Source of the DNA: JBEGHD01 sp049334165
Lineage (GTDB): Bacteria > Bacteroidota > Bacteroidia > Flavobacteriales_D > Sanyastnellaceae
Direction: 5' to 3' (one strand)
NCBI GenBank assembly: GCA_049334165.1
Contig: JBEGHD010000019.1
Length of the DNA stretch: 52,188 bases
Shown here: positions 8,732 to 16,809 of the stretch, one piece after another
How the letters are laid out: each line of letters opens with the position of its first letter
Position numbering within the stretch: the first letter of the stretch is position 1
The notes under the pieces: model-generated
Database searches by the model: none
The model's input: only the letters and a program-made list of their open reading frames with translations
What the model was told of the DNA's origin: nothing
Program-made: the position numbers and the translations under genes

Positions 8732-10084
8732 ATGAATATCAAGCAATTTTATGATGACGCACTCGCTCACGCATCTTATGCAGTGGTGAGCGAAGGAAAG
8801 ATGGCAGTTGTTGATCCAGCGCGCGATCCAAAGCCTTATTACGATTTCGCCAAAGAGCAAAACGCTGAAATCGTTGCCGTTTTTGAAACACACCCTCACG
8901 CAGATTTCGTGAGCAGTCACCTGCAAATCCACAAAGAGAAAAACGCTATCATTTACGTTAGCGGAAAAGTAGGTGCCGACTACCCGCACGAGGCTTTTGA
9001 CGGAGGCAAAGAACTGTCAATTGGCAAAATTACTTTCAAAGCCATCGACACTCCGGGGCACTCGCCAGACAGCATCACGATTGTTGCTACCGATCGGGAT
9101 AGCGGAGAACAGGCGGCTTTCACCGGAGACACCCTTTTTGTAGGAGACGTTGGTCGACCCGATTTGCGCGAAAGTGCCGGCAAAATAAAAGCCAAAAGAG
9201 AGCAGTTGGCGGAAGACATGTACGACACCATCCACAACAAGCTGCTTAAGCTTTCAGACGAAACTTTGGTTTACCCGGCTCACGGTGCGGGATCGCTTTG
9301 CGGAAAAAACATGAGCAGTGAAAACTCGAGTGTTATGAGCAAGGAGAAAGAGACCAACTGGGCGCTTCAGGAAATGAGCAAAGAGAGTTTTGTGAAGTCT
9401 CTGCTCGAAGACCAGCCGTTTGTTCCAAAGTATTTTGGTTACGATGTTGACATCAATAAAGAAGGTGCAGAATCTTTTGAGAAAAGTACTGCCGATGTAA
9501 AACGACTCAGTGGGACTGACGAAATTCCCGGTGGCTCGCTCATTATCGATGTGCGCCAGCAAGAGGAATTCAAAAAAGGCCATCTTGAAGGATCGATCAA
9601 CATCATGCTTACCGAAGGGGACAAGTTTGAAACCTGGCTCGGATCTACAGTGAACCCCGGAGAGGAATTTTATCTTGTAGCTTCGGATAAAAAGCAACTC
9701 GAAGGAGCCATTAAGCGATCTGCAAAAATCGGCTACGAGAAGCAAATCAGAGGCGCAGCAGTGGCCACAGGAAACCTGAAAGAGAAAACGCCAATTCTCG
9801 ATCTCGACAAGTTTAAGTCCAACCAATCCGACTTCACCATTGTCGACATCCGCAACGCTTCGGAAGTGAAGGAAGGCAAAATTTTTGAAAATGCCATCGC
9901 CATTCCGCTACACGAGTTGCGCGAGAGAGCCAATGAGTTGCCAGGAGACAAGCCCGTTGTGGTTCATTGTGCAGGTGGATTTAGGTCTGCTGCCGGAGCG
10001 AGCATTCTGGAAGATAAACTCAACACCGATGTTTACGATTTGAGCGTAGCTATCAAAGAATTCAACCAGAAGGTTTCCGCGTAA
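8732..10084 (+). CDS. persulfide dioxygenase-rhodanese fusion
   Basis: A 450-residue cytoplasmic protein with an N-terminal metallo-beta-lactamase fold (about 1-240) of the ETHE1/persulfide-dioxygenase type and two C-terminal rhodanese domains (about 260-350 and 360-448). Visible ligand motifs are THPHADFVSSH (His54, His56, Asp58, His63), DTPGHSPDS, FTGDTLFVGD and YPAHGAGS. The second rhodanese keeps the catalytic Cys loop (VVHCAGGFRSA). The first has no Cys at the equivalent place (FYLVASDKKQ) and is probably structural. Such fusions oxidise glutathione- or protein-persulfide to sulfite and pass sulfur on in sulfide detoxification. The residue after Asp58 is Phe rather than His, as I recall in related Bacteroidota proteins. 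Confidence 0.82.
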   Translation: MNIKQFYDDALAHASYAVVSEGKMAVVDPARDPKPYYDFAKEQNAEIVAVFETHPHADFVSSHLQIHKEKNAIIYVSGKVGADYPHEAFDGGKELSIGKITFKAIDTPGHSPDSITIVATDRDSGEQAAFTGDTLFVGDVGRPDLRESAGKIKAKREQLAEDMYDTIHNKLLKLSDETLVYPAHGAGSLCGKNMSSENSSVMSKEKETNWALQEMSKESFVKSLLEDQPFVPKYFGYDVDINKEGAESFEKSTADVKRLSGTDEIPGGSLIIDVRQQEEFKKGHLEGSINIMLTEGDKFETWLGSTVNPGEEFYLVASDKKQLEGAIKRSAKIGYEKQIRGAAVATGNLKEKTPILDLDKFKSNQSDFTIVDIRNASEVKEGKIFENAIAIPLHELRERANELPGDKPVVVHCAGGFRSAAGASILEDKLNTDVYDLSVAIKEFNQKVSA

Positions 10085-10110
10085 AAGCGCGAACTAAAAT
10101 CAATCATTGG

Positions 10111-10140
10111 AAAGAGCGGCCAGGGAGCCGCTCTTTTTAT
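10111..10140 (+). terminator. intrinsic terminator after the persulfide dioxygenase gene
   Basis: AAAGAGCGGC (10111-10120) pairs with GCCGCTCTTT (10127-10136), and a T-rich tail follows. It is a strong, canonical hairpin 26 nt after the stop codon. It separates this gene from the permease gene downstream. Confidence 0.85.
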
Positions 10141-10223
10141 TTTGCCCTTGCATGATCTCAGTCATTGGATAAAGGTTTCAGTTGAGCTATTTTAGCTTCA
10201 GTTAATCATTTTCTCAACCAAAA

Positions 10224-11282
10224 GTGTCAACTCAAAATTTTCCGACTTACGCCAAATTTGCCTTCATCGCCATCGGTGTTACTCTGGTGATAGTCGCGAT
10301 GACTTATGCGCGAACCTTGCTACTCCCACTGAGCTGGGCCGTGCTTTTCTCGCTTTTGATTCTGCCGATTCAGAAGAAACTTGAGAGGTGGCTCCGATAC
10401 AGAGTTCTGGCAACTTTCGGCAGCGTGATCATTCTCACGATCATTATCGGTGGAGTGATCTTTTTACTTTCTTCCCAAATCGGGAACCTGCTGAACGATA
10501 TGCCGGTTCTCATGCGCAAGCTCAACAACCACCTCGAAGATCTCAGACAATTCATCGACAGTCATCTAGGAATCCCCTACAAGGAACAGCCTTCAGAGTT
10601 TTTCAATCGCATCAGTGGTTTCTTGCAAGACAGTGTTTCTTCTATTGGCATTGCCCTTTCGAACACTGTAAAGACCATCGTATTCCTCGGGATGCTTCCG
10701 GTTTATACGTTCTTCATCTTGCTCTACAGAAATCGGATCAAGCAGTTTTTCCAATTGCTCTACCAAAACGAACACCGCGATGCCGTTTTGCACACGGTCT
10801 GGAAATCCACCAATGTGGTTCAGCAATACCTTACCGGAATGGTTGTAGTCACATCTGTAGTTGCTGTTTTGGTGTATCTCTTGTTCACTATCCTTGGAGT
10901 GAAGCACGCCATCTTCTTTGCGATTTTCCTGGCTGTTTTCAACCTCATTCCTTTTGTGGGTGTTTTCATCGCATCGCTTGTTTCGATTCTCTACGTCATG
11001 ATTACCAAGGACGGCCTATTTTACCCCATCATCACACTGGCATGTCTCTGGGGAATTCAGATCCTGGAAAACAACATCATCACACCACTTATCGTGGGGC
11101 GCCATGTTCAACTGAATCCTCTTGCTGTTCTGGTTGCTATCGTTCTGGGAGGAATTATTTGGGGTGTATCGGGAATGATTCTCTTCATTCCGCTGCTCGG
11201 TGGTCTCAAGGTGATTTTAGACAACAACCCCTCTTCCCGACCTTATGGTTTTTTACTCGGAGACGACCCTGCAGAGAATTAA
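10224..11282 (+). CDS. AI-2E family (PerM/TqsA-type) membrane protein
   Basis: A 352-residue integral membrane protein of the AI-2E transporter superfamily. Hydrophobic segments come in the family order: two near the N-terminus (about 10-28 and 30-46), one at about 63-84, a soluble stretch of about 60 residues, then a cluster of segments from about 145 to 330. Conserved family-like stretches include FNLIPFVGVF and NPLAVLVAIVLGG. The start is a GTG at 10224; a near-consensus -7 box (TATTTTAG, 10189-10196) lies upstream. Family members export autoinducer-2, act as Na+/H+ antiporters, or have unknown cargo, so the substrate here cannot be stated. It stands alone between a terminator and acs. Confidence 0.8.
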   Translation: MSTQNFPTYAKFAFIAIGVTLVIVAMTYARTLLLPLSWAVLFSLLILPIQKKLERWLRYRVLATFGSVIILTIIIGGVIFLLSSQIGNLLNDMPVLMRKLNNHLEDLRQFIDSHLGIPYKEQPSEFFNRISGFLQDSVSSIGIALSNTVKTIVFLGMLPVYTFFILLYRNRIKQFFQLLYQNEHRDAVLHTVWKSTNVVQQYLTGMVVVTSVVAVLVYLLFTILGVKHAIFFAIFLAVFNLIPFVGVFIASLVSILYVMITKDGLFYPIITLACLWGIQILENNIITPLIVGRHVQLNPLAVLVAIVLGGIIWGVSGMILFIPLLGGLKVILDNNPSSRPYGFLLGDDPAEN

Positions 11283-11410
11283 AATCCCCAATCTCCGTCA
11301 GCCAAAAGCGGCCTTCTGAAATTGTAGAAATAATTCTGTAAATTTCGCTCTACCTTACTTTTCTCATCCTTCTTCCAAAGAATTATTTAAAAACCTTTTC
11401 ATAATAACCT

Positions 11411-13324
11411 ATGAGTAATTACCACGTCAAGCATTTAGAAGAATATTTTAAAGTTTACCGAAAATCGGTGCGCGAGCCGGAAGTTTTTTGGAGCGAAATT
11501 GCCGAAGAACATTTCCTCTGGAGAAAACACTGGGACAACGTATTGAGCTGGGATTTTCGCAAACCGGAAATAAAGTGGTTTGAAGGTGCAAAACTCAATG
11601 TTTCGGAAAACTGTATCGATCGTCACCTGAGAACAAAAGGTGACAAAACAGCCATCCTTTTCGAACCCAATGACCCTGAAGAAAAAGCTCAGCATATCAC
11701 CTACAATCAGCTTCACGAGCGAGTGAACAAGTTCGCCAACGTGCTGAAAGAAAATGGCATCGAAAAAGGCGATCGTGTTTGCATCTACCTGCCAATGATT
11801 CCGGAACTCGCTGTTTCACTTTTGGCCTGTGCCCGAATTGGCGCGGTGCACTCCGTGGTTTTTGCCGGGTTCTCGGCCACGGCTCTCGCCACAAGAATTA
11901 AGGACAGCGATTGCAAAATGGTGATTACCTCAGACGGTTCTTATCGCGGTGCCAAAACGATTGACCTGAAGGGAATCGTTGATGAAGCTCTAAAAGAATG
12001 CCCGGGAGTAAAGAATGTACTCGTTGCCAAAAGAATCAACTCCGACATTCACATGGAAGACGGCCGCGATAAGTGGTTACAACCACTGCTCGACAAAGCT
12101 TCGGACGAATGCGAACCAGAGATTATGGATGCTGAGGATCCGCTGTTTGTGCTCTACACTTCGGGCTCCACAGGAACCCCAAAAGGAATGGTGCACACCA
12201 GCGCTGGCTACATGGTTTATACAGCCTACACTTTCAAAAATGTATTTCAGTACAGGAATGATGATGTGTATTGGTGCACGGCCGACATCGGATGGATCAC
12301 CGGTCATAGCTACATCGTTTATGGACCTTTGGCGAATGGAGCCACCACAGTAATGTTCGAAGGTGTACCGAATTATCCGGATTACAGCCGCTTTTGGCAA
12401 GTGGTGGAGAAACACAAAGTGAATCAGTTTTACACTGCTCCAACAGCCATCAGAGCGCTGGCAAAACAAAGCCTCGACTACATCGAAAAGCACGACCTGT
12501 CTTCACTAAAAGTGCTGGCCAGCGTTGGAGAGCCGATCAACGAGGAAGCCTGGCACTGGTACAACGACAATGTGGGTAAAAAGAGTAGCCCGATTGCCGA
12601 CACCTGGTGGCAGACAGAAACCGGTGGGATTATGATAGCTCCGATTCCCTATGTTACTCCAACGATTCCTACTTACGCCACTCTCCCGCTCCCCGGTGTG
12701 CAACCAGCGCTGATGGACGAAGAAGGAAAAGAAATTGAAGGAAACATGGTTGACGGCAGGCTTTGTATCAAGTTCCCCTGGCCGGGAATGGCGCGCACGA
12801 TCTGGGGAAATCACGAGCGCTACAAAGACACTTACTTCTCGGCTTTCGACAACAAATATTTTTCCGGAGATGGAGCACTCAGAGATGCCGTGGGCTACTA
12901 CCGCATCACCGGTCGCGTGGATGATGTGGTGATTGTTTCCGGTCACAACCTCGGCACGGCTCCTATCGAAGATGCAATCAACGAACACCCTGCTGTTGCC
13001 GAGTCGGCCATTGTAGGTTACCCGCACGATGTGAAAGGAAATGCCCTTTACGGATTTATCATTCTGAAAGAAACGGGCGAAAGTCGTCAGCATGAAAATC
13101 TCAAGAAGGAAATCAATCAGGTGATCACGGAGCACATTGGGCCGATCGCCAAACTGGACAAAATACAGTTCACCAACGGTTTACCTAAAACACGTTCCGG
13201 AAAAATCATGCGCAGAATCTTGAGGAAAATTGCCGAAAACAACTTTGAAAATCTCGGTGACACTTCCACGCTGCAAGATCCTGAAGTGGTGGATGAAATC
13301 ATTGAAGGACGCAAAGATTCATAA
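11411..13324 (+). CDS. acs: acetyl-coenzyme A synthetase
   Basis: A 637-residue AMP-forming acetate-CoA ligase of normal length. The N-terminal lid region precedes the adenylation core. The phosphate-binding loop YTSGSTGTPKG is at residues 249-259. DTWWQTETGG (A5-type motif) and the hinge and C-terminal domain follow. The regulatory and catalytic lysine lies in TRSGKIMRR, at about residue 598, where Acs enzymes are inactivated by acetylation. The enzyme makes acetyl-CoA from acetate and ATP, feeding the TCA cycle or the fatty-acid synthesis encoded further along this window. It is monocistronic as seen here. The 3' end runs directly into a large inverted repeat. Confidence 0.96.
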   Translation: MSNYHVKHLEEYFKVYRKSVREPEVFWSEIAEEHFLWRKHWDNVLSWDFRKPEIKWFEGAKLNVSENCIDRHLRTKGDKTAILFEPNDPEEKAQHITYNQLHERVNKFANVLKENGIEKGDRVCIYLPMIPELAVSLLACARIGAVHSVVFAGFSATALATRIKDSDCKMVITSDGSYRGAKTIDLKGIVDEALKECPGVKNVLVAKRINSDIHMEDGRDKWLQPLLDKASDECEPEIMDAEDPLFVLYTSGSTGTPKGMVHTSAGYMVYTAYTFKNVFQYRNDDVYWCTADIGWITGHSYIVYGPLANGATTVMFEGVPNYPDYSRFWQVVEKHKVNQFYTAPTAIRALAKQSLDYIEKHDLSSLKVLASVGEPINEEAWHWYNDNVGKKSSPIADTWWQTETGGIMIAPIPYVTPTIPTYATLPLPGVQPALMDEEGKEIEGNMVDGRLCIKFPWPGMARTIWGNHERYKDTYFSAFDNKYFSGDGALRDAVGYYRITGRVDDVVIVSGHNLGTAPIEDAINEHPAVAESAIVGYPHDVKGNALYGFIILKETGESRQHENLKKEINQVITEHIGPIAKLDKIQFTNGLPKTRSGKIMRRILRKIAENNFENLGDTSTLQDPEVVDEIIEGRKDS

Positions 13325-13588
13325 CCTGAGTTCGATTCATAGTTTAGGCTTCAGACCACTTCTAAACAGTGAGTTTCAACTACAAGTTTGGAAGGAATAG
13401 CGAGCTATTTCAACAGACTTGTAGGCCGGAAATTGCTGTTTAAAAGCGGAATTCGAAGAATTTTTTCATAAAACGCAATAATGCTACGTTGCTCTTGTTC
13501 GATTTAGCTCGCTAGATCCTCTCAAAAGCGCCTTGCCTATTGCGTTTTATGAAAATCTGAAACTATAAATATGAGTCAAACTCAGGTT
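13323..13588 (+). repeat. nested inverted-repeat element downstream of acs
   Basis: An outer stem joins 13323-13341 to 13570-13588 (AACCTGAGTT with AACTCAGGTT, extended with one mismatch and one G-U), plus GTTT/AAAC. It encloses two independent hairpins. Hairpin A (13359-13446) is a rod of three stacked stems: 13359-13369/13436-13446, the perfect CTACAAGT/ACTTGTAG (13380-13387/13417-13424), and AATAGC/GCTATT near 13396-13409. Hairpin B is a perfect 18-bp inverted repeat (13463-13480/13538-13555) with a 57-nt loop. The first stem begins in the acs stop codon. It could be a structured 3' UTR, a small RNA, or a mobile palindromic element; no ORF is convincing here. Confidence 0.6.
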
Positions 13589-13637
13589 CATACAAAATCG
13601 AGAATCGCTTTTACTCAATGAAAACCCTCATAAACCT

Positions 13638-13672
13638 AATCCCCCGGTGAAATTTTGCTGGGGGATTTTTTT
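13638..13672 (+). terminator. intrinsic terminator
   Basis: AATCCCCC (13638-13645) pairs with GGGGGATT (13660-13667), followed by a run of T. It lies 314 nt after the acs stop, just past the nested inverted repeats. It would end either a long acs 3' UTR or an independent RNA. No terminator is seen closer to acs. Confidence 0.85.
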
Positions 13673-13796
13673 ATTCCATCTCAGCTTTTCTCAAAATGAT
13701 GTAATACATAATGGCTCTTTTTCCGATACTTGTTTAGTTGATGGTAATTAAGTAATCACATACAGACACTCACTTTACTCTGATCGCCACGCTCTC

Positions 13797-13873
13797 TCTC
13801 GACTCCGCTCGAGAACCTCCTACCGCACCAGCCGCTAGTGCGTGGGCAGGCCGGTTGTCGAGCGGAATCGAGA
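13797..13873. repeat. long intergenic hairpin, 21-bp arms
   Basis: Arms 13797-13817 and 13853-13873 match at 19 of 21 positions as reverse complements (core CTCGACTCCGCTCGAG against TCGAGCGGAATCGAG). A small inner stem CGCAC/GTGCG lies in the 35-nt loop. There is no T-tract on either side. It is GC-rich compared with its surroundings. Repeats built on a CTCGACTCCGCTC-like core are, to my recollection, common intergenic elements in flavobacterial genomes. No protein-coding signal is supported in 13674-14042 otherwise. Confidence 0.6.
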
Positions 13874-14042
13874 CAAAAGGGAAGGAATTGATCAAGTTCG
13901 ATGTAGCAATTCCTTTTGTGGAAACTTGCGGAAATACACCCCTGCAGTCTATCCAATCTGAGGTGTTGATATTTTCTACTAGCGTGCGAAGTGCAGGCAG
14001 GGTTAAAGCCTAATTTCATACTGTTCTAAAAACTGACCCATC

Positions 14043-15155
14043 ATGTCGAAATTGCTTCGAATTCTCGCGACAATCTTCTGCCTCTTTTTTCTGCTGCAAA
14101 GCGATCTAATCATAGCGCAGTCGGTGCCGGACGCAATCAGCTACCAGGCTGTTGCCCGCGACAACAACGGCTCTCCCTTGATCACTACAAACCTGAACGT
14201 AAGACTGGGAATACTTGCAGAAGAAGCTGACGGGGAGCTCGTTTACGAAGAGGAGCACCTTGTCACAACTTCCGAGCTCGGACTGTTCGACCTGATGATC
14301 GGCAACGGAACTAACACCGGTAATGGACAAGTGGCAACGATTGCTCAAATTTCCTGGCAAGACGGAGCATTCTTTCTGAAAGTGGAAATCGATCAGGGAC
14401 TGGGCTACGAAGAAATCGGCACCAGCCAGTTCCTTACAGTGCCCTTTGCTTTTTACAGCGATTTGGCAAAAACGGCCCTCGATGTAAACGATGCGGATGC
14501 TAACCCCAACAACGAGCTGATCACCGATTTTACGCTCACCAATAGCAGCCTGACGATCACCGAGGCGGGAGAAACTTTTACGGTAGATATTCTGCCTGCT
14601 TTTCAGGATCTCGACAACGACACAACCAACGAAGCCATTTCCGTGATTGAACTCGATGGCACCAACCTCAATGTAACCGAGGGGTCGGTCAGTTTTGTAG
14701 TTCCTCTGGAATCTTTGGTAGATGATGGCGACTGGGTTCAAAACACATCCGGTGTTCACAACACTACTGACAACATTGGGATTGGCACCAATAATCCTCA
14801 GAGCACACTCGAGCTGAATGGCTCCATGGGTGTGAATTTCATTTCAGCTACAGGGCCACAGACTGTAGTTCTCGATGACACTCACCACGTGATTCTCGCA
14901 AACGTAACCAGTGGTGATGTCACTGTTTCACTGCCTCCAGCCTCCTCCTGTCCCGGTCGTATTTACATTTTGAAACGCTATGCGCTGCCACCAACCGATC
15001 CCGTTTCTAACGACCTAATCATCGAAACCAATGGAAGCGAAACGGTTGATGGGTTTGCCAATCCTTTACTGACAGGTTTTGAACGAAACAACGCAACTCT
15101 ACTGAGCGATGGCAGCAACTGGTGGGTAATCGAAGGAAAAGTAACCGGTTTATGA
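14043..15155 (+). CDS. secreted protein with Bacteroidota-specific N-terminal domain
   Basis: A 370-residue exported protein with a signal peptide at about 1-25, ending LIIAQS. Residues 26-140 form a domain common in Bacteroidota secreted proteins, recognisable from ISYQAVARDNNGSPL, GLFDLMIGNGT and FLKVEID, then TSQFLTVPFAFYSDLA. A linker of Asp/Asn-rich short repeats follows. A C-terminal beta-rich region (about 250-370) contains NIGIGTNNPQSTLELNG, similar to the collar of tail-fibre or adhesin-like surface proteins. No T9SS sorting domain is visible. Its stop overlaps the start of the next gene (ATGA), tying it to the T9SS unit downstream. A surface or cell-contact role is inference. Confidence 0.7.
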   Translation: MSKLLRILATIFCLFFLLQSDLIIAQSVPDAISYQAVARDNNGSPLITTNLNVRLGILAEEADGELVYEEEHLVTTSELGLFDLMIGNGTNTGNGQVATIAQISWQDGAFFLKVEIDQGLGYEEIGTSQFLTVPFAFYSDLAKTALDVNDADANPNNELITDFTLTNSSLTITEAGETFTVDILPAFQDLDNDTTNEAISVIELDGTNLNVTEGSVSFVVPLESLVDDGDWVQNTSGVHNTTDNIGIGTNNPQSTLELNGSMGVNFISATGPQTVVLDDTHHVILANVTSGDVTVSLPPASSCPGRIYILKRYALPPTDPVSNDLIIETNGSETVDGFANPLLTGFERNNATLLSDGSNWWVIEGKVTGL

Positions 15156-15889
15156 GATTGAACACAGGAATTTTCATCGCATTCTTTTTGATCGTCTCTT
15201 TTGCTTCGGCACAAGTCACGATCTCGAGGCAGGTGATTTCGCCTTTTGCACTTACCGGAGGCGAAGGAGTGAAAATCAACTCCACAGCGGGCCAGCCGGA
15301 GTACACCACGGGCGATTCGGAAAACACAATTCTAACTCAGGGATTTCAGCAGCCCGAGCAAATTGATCCGCTGCAAGTGGATTATCAGGTTGCCTTCCCG
15401 CAGTGCTCTAACGGCTCTGATGGCAACATTCAAATCACCTCAATCAGTGGCTGCGCGACTGACGAATACGAGATTTTTTGGAATGGCCAACCCGGAGAAT
15501 TGATTCTCAGTGGTGTTTCACCTGGGAGCTACAAGCTCGAAGTTACCGGCCCGGGATTCTGCAGCTTTTCAGCGGTGATTCAAATCAGCGAGATGGACAT
15601 TTCCCAGGATTGCGAGTTGAGCTTTTACAACACGCTATTTCCCAACGGAGCCACCGACAACCAGTCCTGGATTATCGAAAACATCACTTTGGCGGAATAC
15701 GAGCAAAACACGGTGAAAATTATCAATCGATGGGGGCAAACAGTTTGGGAAGCCGACAACTACGACAATGAAACGACTGTATTTCGAGGAGTAGGCGACA
15801 ACGGGAGCGAGCTTCCCGATGGAACTTATTTCTATGTGGTAGAGGCTGGAGGATTAACTTTTGACGGATACATCGAACTGCTGAGATGA
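15152..15889 (+). CDS. short secreted protein with T9SS type-B sorting domain
   Basis: A 245-residue protein with a signal peptide (residues 1-20, ending FASAQ). A central region (about 85-140) has SNGSDGNIQIT and SPGSYKLEVTG-type repeats seen in surface beta-sandwich domains. The C-terminal 85 residues have the type-B (gliding-motility-associated, CHU_C-like) form: NTLFPNGATDNQSW, VKIINRWGQTVWE, LPDGTYFYVVE and a final strand. The ATG at 15152 overlaps the previous stop and gives the signal peptide; an in-frame ATG at 15122 does not. The next gene, a PorP/SprF homologue, overlaps its stop by 4 nt. Type-B cargo is known to depend on a partner PorP/SprF protein, so the pair probably works together. 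Confidence 0.8.
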   Translation: MRLNTGIFIAFFLIVSFASAQVTISRQVISPFALTGGEGVKINSTAGQPEYTTGDSENTILTQGFQQPEQIDPLQVDYQVAFPQCSNGSDGNIQITSISGCATDEYEIFWNGQPGELILSGVSPGSYKLEVTGPGFCSFSAVIQISEMDISQDCELSFYNTLFPNGATDNQSWIIENITLAEYEQNTVKIINRWGQTVWEADNYDNETTVFRGVGDNGSELPDGTYFYVVEAGGLTFDGYIELLR

Positions 15890-16809
15890 GTTGGGCGAAA
15901 AAAACATATCGACTTGTTTTCATCACTCTTGGGATTGTGATTTCTACTTCGGCCGGTGCGCAACAGGAGTGGCTTTTCACACAGCACTCGTTCAACCTAT
16001 ACGATGTAAATGCGGCTTATGCCGGAAACTACAACGGGCTGGCCACGGCCATTCGTTATCGCGATCAGTGGACCGGGCTCGATGGAGCTCCGAACACTCA
16101 GCAGATTTCTCTTCACTGCCCCATTCAGCGCGACAAGTTTGGCGTAGGACTTCAGGTGAGAAATGAAAGTATCGGAGCACGCAATCAGTTTTCTGCGAAG
16201 CTTGGCTTTTCTTACAAAATCAAGTTTGCCAAGGGAATGCTATCGTTCGGATTGCAAGCGGGAGCCCTGCAGCAAACCATGAAAGTAAGCGAACTCACAG
16301 CTAAAGATGAAAGCGACATTTACCTGCTCGGAGGGGATCTCAGCTCTCTTACGCCTACAACTGATGCAGCGCTGTTTTTCAACACCTCAAAATTTTACAT
16401 CGGAGTGCAGGGAACTCATATTTTCCCGGCAGATCTCGTCTTTGTCGATGGCAGCAATGCGCGGAGCTACTACCACCTGAATGCAGTTGTAGGTCGAGTT
16501 TTTACCCTTTCAGAAAAATGGAAACTCAAGCCTTTTGCGATGTTGCGAATGGCCGAAAACGTAAAACCCCAGGCCGAAGGATTTGCCTCAGTTCTCTATG
16601 ACGACATTCTTTGGATTGGGGCTGGCTACCGGCAAAATTTCGGTCCGTCTTTCTTCACCGAGTGGAATGTCACAAAGAGATTTCGCGTAGGCTACTCGTT
16701 CGATTTACTCACTAATCCGCTCGAAGCCAGTCAAACCGGAAGCCACGAAATTTTCCTGGGCTATAATTTTCAGTTTCGAAAATCAGCACCGTCAATCAGA
16801 TATTTTTAA
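15886..16809 (+). CDS. PorP/SprF family type IX secretion membrane protein
   Basis: A 307-residue outer-membrane protein with a signal peptide (about 1-25, ending SAGAQQ). The family hallmark follows directly: QHSFNLYDVNAAYAGNYNG, then RYRDQWTGLDGAPNTQQISLH. The remainder is a series of beta-strands as in a small barrel (for example FGVGLQVRNE, SFGLQAGALQQ, GYSFDLLTNPL) and ends GYNFQFRKSAPSIRYF. Members assist export of specific type-B cargo (SprB/SprF pair). It overlaps the cargo gene upstream (ATGA) and the OmpA gene downstream (TAATG), so it is in the middle of one operon. Length and motifs leave little doubt about the family. Confidence 0.9.
   Translation: MSWAKKTYRLVFITLGIVISTSAGAQQEWLFTQHSFNLYDVNAAYAGNYNGLATAIRYRDQWTGLDGAPNTQQISLHCPIQRDKFGVGLQVRNESIGARNQFSAKLGFSYKIKFAKGMLSFGLQAGALQQTMKVSELTAKDESDIYLLGGDLSSLTPTTDAALFFNTSKFYIGVQGTHIFPADLVFVDGSNARSYYHLNAVVGRVFTLSEKWKLKPFAMLRMAENVKPQAEGFASVLYDDILWIGAGYRQNFGPSFFTEWNVTKRFRVGYSFDLLTNPLEASQTGSHEIFLGYNFQFRKSAPSIRYF

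Noticed and set aside
10388..11341. Plus-strand frame of 317 codons within the AI-2E gene
   Set aside because: The product is Cys/His/Ser-rich and shows no transmembrane pattern; the AI-2E frame has full family features.
13756..14019. Open minus-strand frame of 87 codons in the acs-T9SS spacer
   Set aside because: It runs through the 21-bp-arm hairpin and its composition (many Cys, Arg, Ser) looks like translated repeat DNA; no start signal or family likeness.
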